Shown here: positions 35,083 to 41,842 of the stretch, one piece after another | Numbering within the stretch: the stretch's first letter is position 1 | How the letters are laid out: each line of letters starts with the position of its first letter | Origin: Candidatus Poribacteria bacterium | GTDB lineage: Bacteria; Poribacteria; WGA-4E; PCPOR2b | Direction: 5' to 3' | NCBI GenBank assembly: GCA_022826645.1 | Contig: JAJDUM010000025.1 | Coordinates: forward strand, 1 to 47,843 | Length of the DNA stretch: 47,843 nt | Position numbers and translations under genes: made by a program | Notes under the pieces: model-generated | Told to the model about the DNA's origin: nothing | What the model saw: the letters and a program-made list of their open reading frames with translations, nothing else | The model's database searches: none

Positions 35083-35919
35083 ATGAAACCAACCACGGAA
35101 GAAGATGTCTTTGATTTGCAGATTGGCCTTGGTGAATCTGAAACCTCCGTTGAAGATAAACATTTTTTCGACACGACTGGCTATCTGGTGTTGGATGACC
35201 TTCTGACGCCGGATCAGGTGTCACAGGCGCAGGATATACTGGAAGGGATGAAATCGGCAACACCGGAAAATATGACGCTTTCGCCGGAGAGCTCCTATGG
35301 CTGCGAATTGCTCAACATCATCGAAGGCGGAGGTACCCTTGAAGACGCTATGGCACTGCGGCGTGTCCTCGATTATGTGCAGGAATTCATTTGGGGACGC
35401 CAATACCGGCTCGTGGGCTCACGGGCAATACTCAGACCACCGGGAAGGGGCAGCCAACTCACTCAAGGAGGCGACGCGGATCCGAGACGTTATGCTCGTT
35501 ACCGTTGCTTTGGAGATGGCCAATTCCGCTGTTTGATGATTACCTGCCTGATTGCGTTGACTGACACCGCCGATGGGGATGGGACGTTCTGCGCAATTCC
35601 CGCCAGCCACAAAGCCAGCCTTCCTCACCCCTACGAGAATACGGAGTTGAGCGCGATTGTGCCGCTGCAGAACATTCCGCTGCGCGCTGGATCGGGAATT
35701 CTGTTCACTGAAAACCTCTCTCACGCATTCCAACCGACAACTCGCGAAGGAGATGTGTGGTTGTCTTACCAGTACGGTCCTTCGTACATGGTAAATTGGC
35801 CCCGCTGCGAACCGTCAGCTGATTTGTTAGCGCGTACTGCCGCTGATCCTACCAAGTCACATCTATTGTTAGAACCCTACTACCACCCCGCCGGTTCACA
35901 GAAGAAACAAGAGATGTAA
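35083..35919 (+). CDS. Second PhyH-like protein, possibly lacking a metal ligand
   Basis: A 278-residue PhyH-like protein. ATG at 35083; a TTG-started extension of eight codons is unlikely. Family motifs are GYLVLDDLLTPDQV, then DGDGTFCAIPASHKAS, and a distal His in ENLSHAF. Around residue 125-135, where relatives usually have HxGG...DPRR with a metal-binding His, this reads LTQGGDADPRR, so the first His ligand may be lost. It is divergent from the preceding paralogue. If the His is truly missing, it may be non-catalytic. It is 59 bases after the first PhyH gene and converges on a minus-strand Gfo/Idh gene. Confidence 0.78.
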   Translation: MKPTTEEDVFDLQIGLGESETSVEDKHFFDTTGYLVLDDLLTPDQVSQAQDILEGMKSATPENMTLSPESSYGCELLNIIEGGGTLEDAMALRRVLDYVQEFIWGRQYRLVGSRAILRPPGRGSQLTQGGDADPRRYARYRCFGDGQFRCLMITCLIALTDTADGDGTFCAIPASHKASLPHPYENTELSAIVPLQNIPLRAGSGILFTENLSHAFQPTTREGDVWLSYQYGPSYMVNWPRCEPSADLLARTAADPTKSHLLLEPYYHPAGSQKKQEM

Positions 35920-35958
35920 TTAATACAAATTGCCACCTAAGATATCAGTAGATTTTTA

Positions 35959-36975
35959 TCAGATGCGCCCGGCGGTAAAGTCTTCCAGTCGAATGACTTC
36001 GCCGCCCTTTGCAGCCGACGCATTTGCGCCGAGCACCGCCGCTAGGCTATTCATACTAGTCGGATAAGAACTCCGCATCATGCTGGCGTCGCCAGCCTGC
36101 ACGGCTTTGACAAAAGCTTGTGCTTGCAGGGCAAAAGCGTTATGGTTTTCGGTGGTTTCCCACACAGTCTCTCCATTCTCAATAACTTTCTGTCCCGACC
36201 ACTCAATCAGCGAATCATCACTGACCAGCATCACCTGCTGCCGTGAAATGCTCACATTGGTCAGGACCCGCGAAACACTCACATTGGCAGTTATGCCGCT
36301 AGTGAAGCGGTAATTGACGTTGTATACATGTGGCATGTTCATCGGTTCAGGTCCTTCGCCGGGCTTCCGATCGACGTAGAAAGCAGACACGGCTTCGATA
36401 TCCCCCAAGAAGTAGCGCAATAGATCGACTGTGTGGATGGTGTTCTCGACGAATGAACCGCCGCATAACTCAAAGCGGCTGGTCCAGTAACGGATAGGGC
36501 TGCCGCTGTAGAGACGTTGTACCAAGGCGTGTCGCAATGTGCGTTCCTGTAACCTCCGACACACTTCTTCCGCTGAGGGATAATAGCGGCTCATAAAACC
36601 GACTTGTGAGACAATGCCTGCCTTTTGGATAGCAGTATCGAACTGAACGGCTTGAACCATATCCAAGGTTTGCGGTTTCTCGACAAAGATAGCCAAGCCT
36701 TTGTCAGCAGCAATTAGGATTTCGTCTGTGTGGAGTGTTGGCGGAATGCAAAGATAGACCGCGTCCAGCTCTTCCTTATCCAACATTTCGTGGTGGTCGG
36801 TGTAGGTTGCCTGTGCACCGAAAGTTGCAGCATGTGTCTTTGCAGTCTCTCCATTGAGATCACAGAATGCTTGCAGGGTGACTTCACCGGATTCGACCAA
36901 CGGTGCGAGGCCTGGTAAGTGTGATCGGGTGGTAATATATCCAAGCCCAATAAATCCCAAACGAACAGGTTTCAT
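35959..36975 (-). CDS. Gfo/Idh/MocA family oxidoreductase
   Basis: A 338-residue member from the ATG at 36975, with GGAGG 11 bases upstream (an 11-codon extension is unlikely). Rossmann motif GFIGLGYI (7-14), EKP at 99-101 and pocket His in ENTIHTVDLLRY. All catalytic features are kept. Cytoplasmic, single-gene unit with its own promoter, divergent from the next Gfo/Idh gene. Substrate unknown. Confidence 0.9.
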   Translation of the reverse strand: MKPVRLGFIGLGYITTRSHLPGLAPLVESGEVTLQAFCDLNGETAKTHAATFGAQATYTDHHEMLDKEELDAVYLCIPPTLHTDEILIAADKGLAIFVEKPQTLDMVQAVQFDTAIQKAGIVSQVGFMSRYYPSAEEVCRRLQERTLRHALVQRLYSGSPIRYWTSRFELCGGSFVENTIHTVDLLRYFLGDIEAVSAFYVDRKPGEGPEPMNMPHVYNVNYRFTSGITANVSVSRVLTNVSISRQQVMLVSDDSLIEWSGQKVIENGETVWETTENHNAFALQAQAFVKAVQAGDASMMRSSYPTSMNSLAAVLGANASAAKGGEVIRLEDFTAGRI

Positions 36976-37021
36976 GATGGTGGCTGCCTCCGTTTGCAAA
37001 AGGTACAATAATAACGGGATG

Positions 37022-37051
37022 AGAATACCATATTTCGGCAGTAATTAGCAA
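37022..37051 (-). promoter_or_regulatory. Promoter of the 35959 oxidoreductase
   Basis: On the minus strand TTGCTA (37046-37051), 18-base spacer and TATTCT (37022-37027), about 47 bases before the ATG. It is back to back with the plus-strand promoter at 37064. Confidence 0.5.
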
Positions 37052-37063
37052 GCATGATACAAG

Positions 37064-37093
37064 TTGACAAATTAATTGATTCTGGGCGATAAT
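37064..37093 (+). promoter_or_regulatory. Promoter of the 37234 oxidoreductase
   Basis: A perfect TTGACA at 37064-37069, an 18-base spacer and GATAAT at 37088-37093. This is divergent from 37022-37051, so a shared regulator between the two oxidoreductase genes is possible. Confidence 0.55.
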
Positions 37094-37233
37094 TGATTAT
37101 CCGAAACTCCTTTCGGTCTAAGCCCCGACCGAAACGCTGCAATTAACATTTAGGGTTGGGAGTATGTCACAGGTATTTTCTTCGCTGTTCGTATATCGAT
37201 TTAGGAATTTCATGCCCCTTAAAAGGAGAGAAT

Positions 37234-38340
37234 ATGAAGAATTTATACCGTGTCGCTATTATCGGCACAGGCCGTATGGGCGGATTAATCGAGGATGAAC
37301 TCTCGGTTAATCAATTTTCGAGCCCTTATGGCCATTTCAGCGCGTATGCCGCCATTGAGCAGACTGAGGTGGTAGCCGTTGCCAATCGTGGAACAGAGCG
37401 TCTGAAACGGTTCACTGATCGGTTCGGAATGACTAACACTTATCTCGATTATCGTGAGATGATTGAGCAGGAAAAGCCGGACATCGTGAGCGTGACCACC
37501 CCATCATTCGCACGCGCTGAACCGATTATCTTTGCGGCAGAACACGGTGTACGAGGGATATATTCCGAGAAGGGACTGTGTGCCTCGCTGGCAGAAGCTG
37601 ACCGCATTGTCGCTGAGTGCAAAGCAAATAACGTCGCCTTCAATTGGGGCGCGATGCGCCGGCACCATGACGGTTATATCCGAATGCGCGATGCCATCGC
37701 CCAAGGGGATATTGGTGAGCCTCGTTATGCGATGATGTCCAGCTACACTGACATTATCAAGCATCACCCGCATACACTGGACCTTGTTTCCATGTTGCTT
37801 GGCGATCCAACGCCAGCTTGGGTAGAGGGACGTCTTGTGCAGCGAGGAGAGCCATTGGCTGCAAACGCGGACCAACGTCCCCGCGCGTACCCGGAATATG
37901 ACTCGGCTGGGCATTGCTTTGTGCCACCGTCCGGAGAAGAAATTGCCGACCCGATGGTCGGGTTTTTCCGGATTGGCTATGAGAACGATACAGAAGGGAT
38001 CTTTCTACCTATATCCGGACCATTCAACGTTGAGGTACACGGTACTGAAGGTCATGCCTATGCCTGGGACAATGGCGATGTTTTCTGTGTCCGTAGCAGT
38101 GCGAAAGGCGGGGCTGCTATTGAAGAACAGTTTATCAAGCCGACTGGTGACAGTCCTACGGTGTGCACGATACGCAATATTATCCGAGAGATTGAAACGG
38201 GTGAGCGTACCACGGGCAATATCGATGTGACGATGCAATCGGTGGAGGCACAATTTGGTATTGCCCACTCGCACTTGCAGGGCGGTGCTCGTGTGTCATT
38301 GCCTGTCGCGGATAGGACGCTTTATATCCCCGGCGGTTGA
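37234..38340 (+). CDS. Gfo/Idh/MocA family oxidoreductase (EKG variant)
   Basis: A 368-residue member from the ATG at 37234, behind AAGGAGA; a 26-codon extension upstream is unsupported. Rossmann motif GTGRMGG (11-17). The EKP motif reads EKG (112-114), keeping the Lys but not the Pro. The C-terminal domain has HHPHTLDLVSMLLGDP, with a His-rich pocket. Cytoplasmic. It is followed 138 bases on by a DUF1080 gene in the same orientation; DUF1080 and Gfo/Idh proteins often co-occur in 3-keto-glycoside metabolism. Substrate inferred only as a sugar. Confidence 0.88.
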   Translation: MKNLYRVAIIGTGRMGGLIEDELSVNQFSSPYGHFSAYAAIEQTEVVAVANRGTERLKRFTDRFGMTNTYLDYREMIEQEKPDIVSVTTPSFARAEPIIFAAEHGVRGIYSEKGLCASLAEADRIVAECKANNVAFNWGAMRRHHDGYIRMRDAIAQGDIGEPRYAMMSSYTDIIKHHPHTLDLVSMLLGDPTPAWVEGRLVQRGEPLAANADQRPRAYPEYDSAGHCFVPPSGEEIADPMVGFFRIGYENDTEGIFLPISGPFNVEVHGTEGHAYAWDNGDVFCVRSSAKGGAAIEEQFIKPTGDSPTVCTIRNIIREIETGERTTGNIDVTMQSVEAQFGIAHSHLQGGARVSLPVADRTLYIPGG

Positions 38341-38399
38341 TAGCAAATTATAGCTTATAAGTATGTTACCTACTGGGTGGAACAATCTCGCCTTAACGC

Positions 38400-38443
38400 T
38401 TTGGAGGATATTGAAGTCACTTTAGTGACTCACCTTCCAACAA
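38400..38443 (+). repeat. Imperfect hairpin between Gfo/Idh and DUF1080 genes
   Basis: Inner AGTCAC-TTTA-GTGACT is perfect, and outer TTGGAGG and CCTTCCAA pair imperfectly. There is no T-run, so it may be a processing or repeat element rather than a terminator. Confidence 0.4.
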
Positions 38444-38478
38444 GCACAACCTAATTTATTGCAAAGGAGATGGTGTTT

Positions 38479-39012
38479 ATGGCAAATGAATCAATTCAAC
38501 TTTTTAACGGAACAGATCTCACCGGTTGGCGGATGCGACATGCGGACCAAGAACACAAGTGGGTTGTTCACGACGGTATCCTCAATAACACCGATAAAGG
38601 TGTGGATATCATGACGGAGCAAGAGTTCGGCGACTTTGAACTGCATATTGAGTACTCAGTGCCAGAAGATAGCAACAGTGGTATCTACCTCCGGGGTCGA
38701 TATGAGATTCAGATTTTAGACAGCTTGGGAAAGACTTACTCGTATCCCGCGGAAAATGGCGCCCTTTATAACCAGAAGCATGTGGACGTTGAAGCAAGCA
38801 AGCCGGCAGGGGAATGGCAAACTGTGGATGCAACGCTCAAGGGCATGACTCTGACAGTATCTCTAAATGGGGTTAAAATTCACGACAACGTGACCATTGA
38901 GGGTCCGACAGGTGGACAACTCGCTGATAACAATCCACCCGCGGGACCTTTGATGTTGCAAGGCGACCATGGACCTGTTCAATTCCGTAACATTCAGATC
39001 CGGGAGTTATAA
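38479..39012 (+). CDS. DUF1080 / 3-keto-disaccharide hydrolase-like protein
   Basis: A 177-residue jellyroll of the DUF1080 family: LFNGTDLTGWR near the start, then FELHIEYSVPEDSNSGIYLRG, split as FELHIEY and NSGIYLRG, then EIQILDS, and LMLQGDHGPVQFRNI at the end. These match family members annotated as 3-keto-disaccharide hydrolases, which cleave 3-keto-glycosides. The ATG at 38479 has AAAGGAG nine bases upstream; one three codons earlier overlaps that site. No signal peptide is seen, unlike many exported members. The upstream Gfo/Idh protein would fit as a sugar 3-dehydrogenase; this link is inference. Confidence 0.88.
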   Translation: MANESIQLFNGTDLTGWRMRHADQEHKWVVHDGILNNTDKGVDIMTEQEFGDFELHIEYSVPEDSNSGIYLRGRYEIQILDSLGKTYSYPAENGALYNQKHVDVEASKPAGEWQTVDATLKGMTLTVSLNGVKIHDNVTIEGPTGGQLADNNPPAGPLMLQGDHGPVQFRNIQIREL

Positions 39013-39115
39013 TAGCGGCTGCTGCAGTGACTTGAATTTGACCCACTATTTAATATGTAATCAAACGATGCGTATGTTCAGTTTTTTGAATTATTTTCGC
39101 ACAAAAGGAGCATAA

Positions 39116-40126
39116 ATGACGGCAAATGTGTCATCTGACAGGCCAATTGTAACGATCCAGCAGCACATCATTGAAGGGCAACAGCGTTACCCCGGCGCAA
39201 CAGGAGAGTTCAGTTGGTTACTGTCAGGAATCACGCTAGCGACAAGGATTATACAGGATCGGGTCCGCCAAGCAGGGCTCCTTGATGTTCTCGGTGCCAC
39301 CGGAGCCAGTAACGTTCAGGGGGAAATGGTTCAAAAGCTTGATGTTATCGCCAACGAAACACTCATGCAATGTTTGGGATACCGCGGAAATGTCGGCATG
39401 ATGATTTCTGAGGAGGACGCTGAACCGCGCATCGTTCAAGACGTCGGAGAAGCGGGGAGATATGTCGTCCTGTTTGATCCCCTCGACGGCTCCAGCAACA
39501 TTGATGTGAACGTGCCAATCGGCACGATATTCTCAATCCTTAGACGTAAACCCGAAATCGATAGAAACGATGCGATGCCGCATATTCTCCAGCCCGGCAT
39601 TCAACAGGTTGCCGCTGGCTATGTGCTGTATGGTAGCAGTACGGTGATGGTCTATACCGCGGGTGACGGTGTTCATATATTCACGCTCGATCCGTCCATC
39701 GGGGCGTACGTCTTGACACAGGAAAATGTACAGATGCCAGAAAACGGCAAAACCTATAGTGTCAACGAAGCTTACTCCCGGACCTTCCCACGCGGGGTAC
39801 AGAACTACCTTGAATGGGCAAAGTCAGAGGAAGCGGGGGGTTACAGCCTTCGGTACGTTGGTTCGCTGGTTTCTGACTTCCACCGTACACTTCTCCGCGG
39901 GGGGGTGTTTCTTTATCCACCCACACAGAAGGATCGGTTTGGTAAGTTGCGGTTGTTATACGAAGCCAATCCAATAGCCTTCTTGGCAGAACAAGCAGGG
40001 GGCGTTGCCAGTGACGGGAGACAGCGTATCTTAGAGAAACAGCCACAGTCTATCCATGAACGAACGCCGTTGGTCGTCGGGAACAGAGACGAGGTTAAAC
40101 GGGTGTTGGCGTTCTGGGAGGGATAA
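39116..40126 (+). CDS. fbp: Fructose-1,6-bisphosphatase, class I
   Basis: A 336-residue class I FBPase that hydrolyses fructose-1,6-bisphosphate in gluconeogenesis. The metal site is formed by EE (99-100) and DPLDGSSN (121-128). The substrate region RYVGSLVSDFHRTL and GGVFLYP are intact, as is LLYEANP near the C-terminus. Length is normal. The ATG follows AAAGGAG. It appears monocistronic. The following 40132-40173 inverted repeat (AAATTCAAAA / TTTTGAATTT) may be a weak terminator. Cytoplasmic. Confidence 0.97.
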   Translation: MTANVSSDRPIVTIQQHIIEGQQRYPGATGEFSWLLSGITLATRIIQDRVRQAGLLDVLGATGASNVQGEMVQKLDVIANETLMQCLGYRGNVGMMISEEDAEPRIVQDVGEAGRYVVLFDPLDGSSNIDVNVPIGTIFSILRRKPEIDRNDAMPHILQPGIQQVAAGYVLYGSSTVMVYTAGDGVHIFTLDPSIGAYVLTQENVQMPENGKTYSVNEAYSRTFPRGVQNYLEWAKSEEAGGYSLRYVGSLVSDFHRTLLRGGVFLYPPTQKDRFGKLRLLYEANPIAFLAEQAGGVASDGRQRILEKQPQSIHERTPLVVGNRDEVKRVLAFWEG

Positions 40127-40230
40127 TTCGGAAATTCAAAACTATCTGTGCAGTAGCAATTTCTTTTGAATTTTGGAACACTCAATCAAGCGCAGCAATA
40201 TACAAAATCACACAACAAAGTCATAAAAAC

Positions 40231-40263
40231 GCCAAGATTCTGTAACATCTCTTATGTATAATT
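40231..40263 (+). promoter_or_regulatory. Pho-like activator box 1 with -10, before the response regulator
   Basis: Three consecutive 11-bp blocks. The central one is GTAACATCTCT (40242-40252) and the third holds TATAAT at 40257-40262. No -35 hexamer exists, as in activator-dependent PhoB promoters. The geometry is the same at 41213, 41590 and 41768. It lies about 118 bases before the response regulator ATG, suggesting autoregulation. Confidence 0.6.
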
Positions 40264-40379
40264 TTTATGTTTCCTGTTTACTGTAGTTGAGACACATATC
40301 GAATTTAGGCGACAGCGAAACTTAGTGTTTTGCTTTGACGATTTTGCTGTCTGAATTCGCAACAGCTTCGAGAAGGAAA

Positions 40380-41066
40380 ATGGCATCAAAGATTCTGATT
40401 GTGGAAGATGAGCCCGATATTGTTGAGCTATTAGTGTACAATTTGGACCAAGCGGGTTTTGAGACCGAGGCAGTTTTTAATGGGGCGGATGCCCTTGAAC
40501 AAGTCAAAATTCAGCAGCCCGATCTCGTTCTCTTGGATCTATTGCTTCCAGAGGTGGACGGGCTGGAGGTCTGTCGCACCTTGAAGCGCGATCCTGAGAC
40601 CACAGGCATTCCCATTATTATGTTGACGGCAAAAGGGGAAGCGATCGATCGAATTGTCGGTCTAGAGCTCGGGGCAGACGATTATATCACCAAACCATTT
40701 AGTCCACGGGAAGTTTTGCTACGAGTGCGCGCCGTACTGCGTCGCGCACCGAACCTCCCACGTAATAGCCCTGCAAACCAAATTCAGATTGATAATTTAA
40801 AGATTGACATAGACAGGCACCAAGTATTCAGCAATGGCGATGTTATTGATCTAACTGCCACAGAATTCAAAATCCTTTCTTTATTTGCTCATTCTCCGGG
40901 GCGTGTATTCACGCGCAGTATCCTGATGGATGCGGTTTGGGGACAAGAATATTACGGGATTGAGCGCACGATGGATACGCATGTAAGTCGTTTGCGGCGC
41001 AAGTTGGGACAGTTCGGTGAACGGATTGAGACGGTGCACGGGGTCGGCTATCGACTCAAGGAGTAA
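40380..41066 (+). CDS. OmpR/PhoB-type response regulator
   Basis: A 228-residue regulator. Receiver domain 1-120 with phospho-acceptor Asp53 (LLDLLLP), acidic pocket ED at 9-11, switch Thr83 and Lys105 (TKPFSP). The C-terminal winged helix (about 130-228) has the PhoB-type recognition segment FTRSILMDAVWGQEYYGIERTMDTHVSRLRRKLG, seen here as TMDTHVSRLRRKL. The ATG at 40380 follows AAGGAAA. No histidine kinase is adjacent, so it is an orphan in this window. Its own promoter and three others nearby carry matching 11-bp-periodic boxes, consistent with a PhoB role in phosphate starvation; a PhoX remnant nearby supports that. Assignment as PhoB itself is inference. Confidence 0.88.
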   Translation: MASKILIVEDEPDIVELLVYNLDQAGFETEAVFNGADALEQVKIQQPDLVLLDLLLPEVDGLEVCRTLKRDPETTGIPIIMLTAKGEAIDRIVGLELGADDYITKPFSPREVLLRVRAVLRRAPNLPRNSPANQIQIDNLKIDIDRHQVFSNGDVIDLTATEFKILSLFAHSPGRVFTRSILMDAVWGQEYYGIERTMDTHVSRLRRKLGQFGERIETVHGVGYRLKE

Positions 41067-41104
41067 CGCTCCAGAGATATTACATTAGTCAGATCAGAGA
41101 TGCT

Positions 41105-41142
41105 AAAAGCCCGGCGGGAAAAATTCTCGCCGGGCTTTTTTT
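41105..41142 (+). terminator. Strong intrinsic terminator after the response regulator
   Basis: A near-perfect stem, AAAAGCCCGGCG with CGCCGGGCTTTT, continuing inward with G-U and A-T pairs, followed by seven Ts. It cleanly ends the regulator transcript. Confidence 0.92.
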
Positions 41143-41212
41143 GTTTTCCATCGCCCCTCCAAATATCCATCACAAAATAGTCATAGAATTTCTACCAATT
41201 TGCTACCAGATC

Positions 41213-41245
41213 TTCACAGTATTGTGACATTCAAAAGATACACTT
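41213..41245 (+). promoter_or_regulatory. Pho-like activator box 2 with -10, before the phoX remnant
   Basis: Same three-block layout: central block GTGACATTCAA (41224-41234), then TACACT at 41239-41244. TCACA and TGACA occur 11 bases apart. A Shine-Dalgarno AAAGGAGG at 41281-41288 follows at the expected distance. Confidence 0.55.
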
Positions 41246-41293
41246 GTGCTTGGTCACTGAGTATATTCGGATGAATCGGAAAAGGAGGATTAA

Positions 41294-41557
41294 GGAACGA
41301 AACCGGGGCTCGGTGGCGCGACAACGGTTGCACCGTGGGGAGATCTCATCCTGTGCGAGGATGGCCCAGGGACGCAGTTCCTTGTGGGTGTAACCCCACA
41401 AGGTCAACTTTATAGATTCGGCAAGAACTCACGCAACAGGTCGGAGTTCGCCGGTGCGACGTTCTCGCCGGATGGCAGCACACTGTTTGTCAATATCCAA
41501 GATGCTGGAATGACGCTCGCTATCACGGGACCGTGGCATAACTCCACAAAGGCATAA
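41294..41557 (+). pseudogene. PhoX (DUF839) alkaline phosphatase C-terminal remnant
   Basis: An open frame of about 87 codons with no ATG encodes the classical C-terminus of PhoX-type phosphatases: VAPWGDLILCEDGPG, then VGVTPQGQLYRF, then EFAGATFSPDGSTLFVNIQ, seen as FAGATFSPDG and LFVNIQ, ending LAITGPW. Full-length PhoX is several hundred residues. An in-frame TAA lies just upstream, so the body is lost, yet a promoter box, a -10 and AAAGGAGG are intact in front. The triplet 8 bases after that site is ACG (41297), perhaps a mutated start. This suggests an internal deletion that joined the 5' signals to the 3' end. Confidence 0.8.
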
Positions 41558-41589
41558 AAAATCATTTTCCATAAAAAAGCCACAGGAAC

Positions 41590-41622
41590 GACAAATTTTT
41601 GTAACATTTCTGGACTATACTT
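41590..41622 (+). promoter_or_regulatory. Pho-like activator box 3 with -10
   Basis: Central block GTAACATTTCT (41601-41611) and TATACT at 41616-41621, again with no -35. Transcription would start near 41628 and soon reach a strong hairpin at 41646-41687, so this box seems to drive a short RNA rather than the receptor gene directly. Confidence 0.55.
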
Positions 41623-41627
41623 TAGGC

Positions 41628-41692
41628 GTTGGTTGGGGAAATCAAGAAATTTGGGTTGGGGAGTTTCCGCTTTTCAACCCAAATTTCGTTTT
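41628..41692 (+). ncRNA. Candidate small RNA under a Pho-like box
   Basis: A predicted transcript of about 65 bases from box 3. It is almost wholly a perfect 13-bp stem, GAAATTTGGGTTG (41646-41658) with CAACCCAAATTTC (41675-41687), followed by four Ts. A promoter plus a terminator-like hairpin before another promoter fits a stand-alone sRNA. It may instead be a leader structure or a repeat. Confidence 0.4.
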
Positions 41693-41767
41693 ACCGCTAC
41701 CAAGTGAAAATGCCGCAAATCGGATAGCTGCTATGGAAGTTAATTGCCACAAAAAATCGAAAGAAAG

Positions 41768-41800
41768 GTTACAATTCTGTAACATCTTTGAACTATACTT
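41768..41800 (+). promoter_or_regulatory. Pho-like activator box 4 with -10, before the TonB-dependent receptor
   Basis: Central block GTAACATCTTT (41779-41789) and TATACT (41794-41799). TTACA and TAACA lie 11 bases apart, and GTTACA...TGTAAC also forms a palindrome. It is 43 bases before the receptor ATG, with AAAGGAGA following. Confidence 0.65.
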
Positions 41801-41842
41801 AAGACCATCAAAAAGGAGAGATGTAATCAGAGAAGGAGAAAA

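Noticed and set aside
38405..38440. Intrinsic terminator before the DUF1080 gene
   Set aside because: The hairpin is good but is not followed by a T-run, so it was listed only as a repeat.
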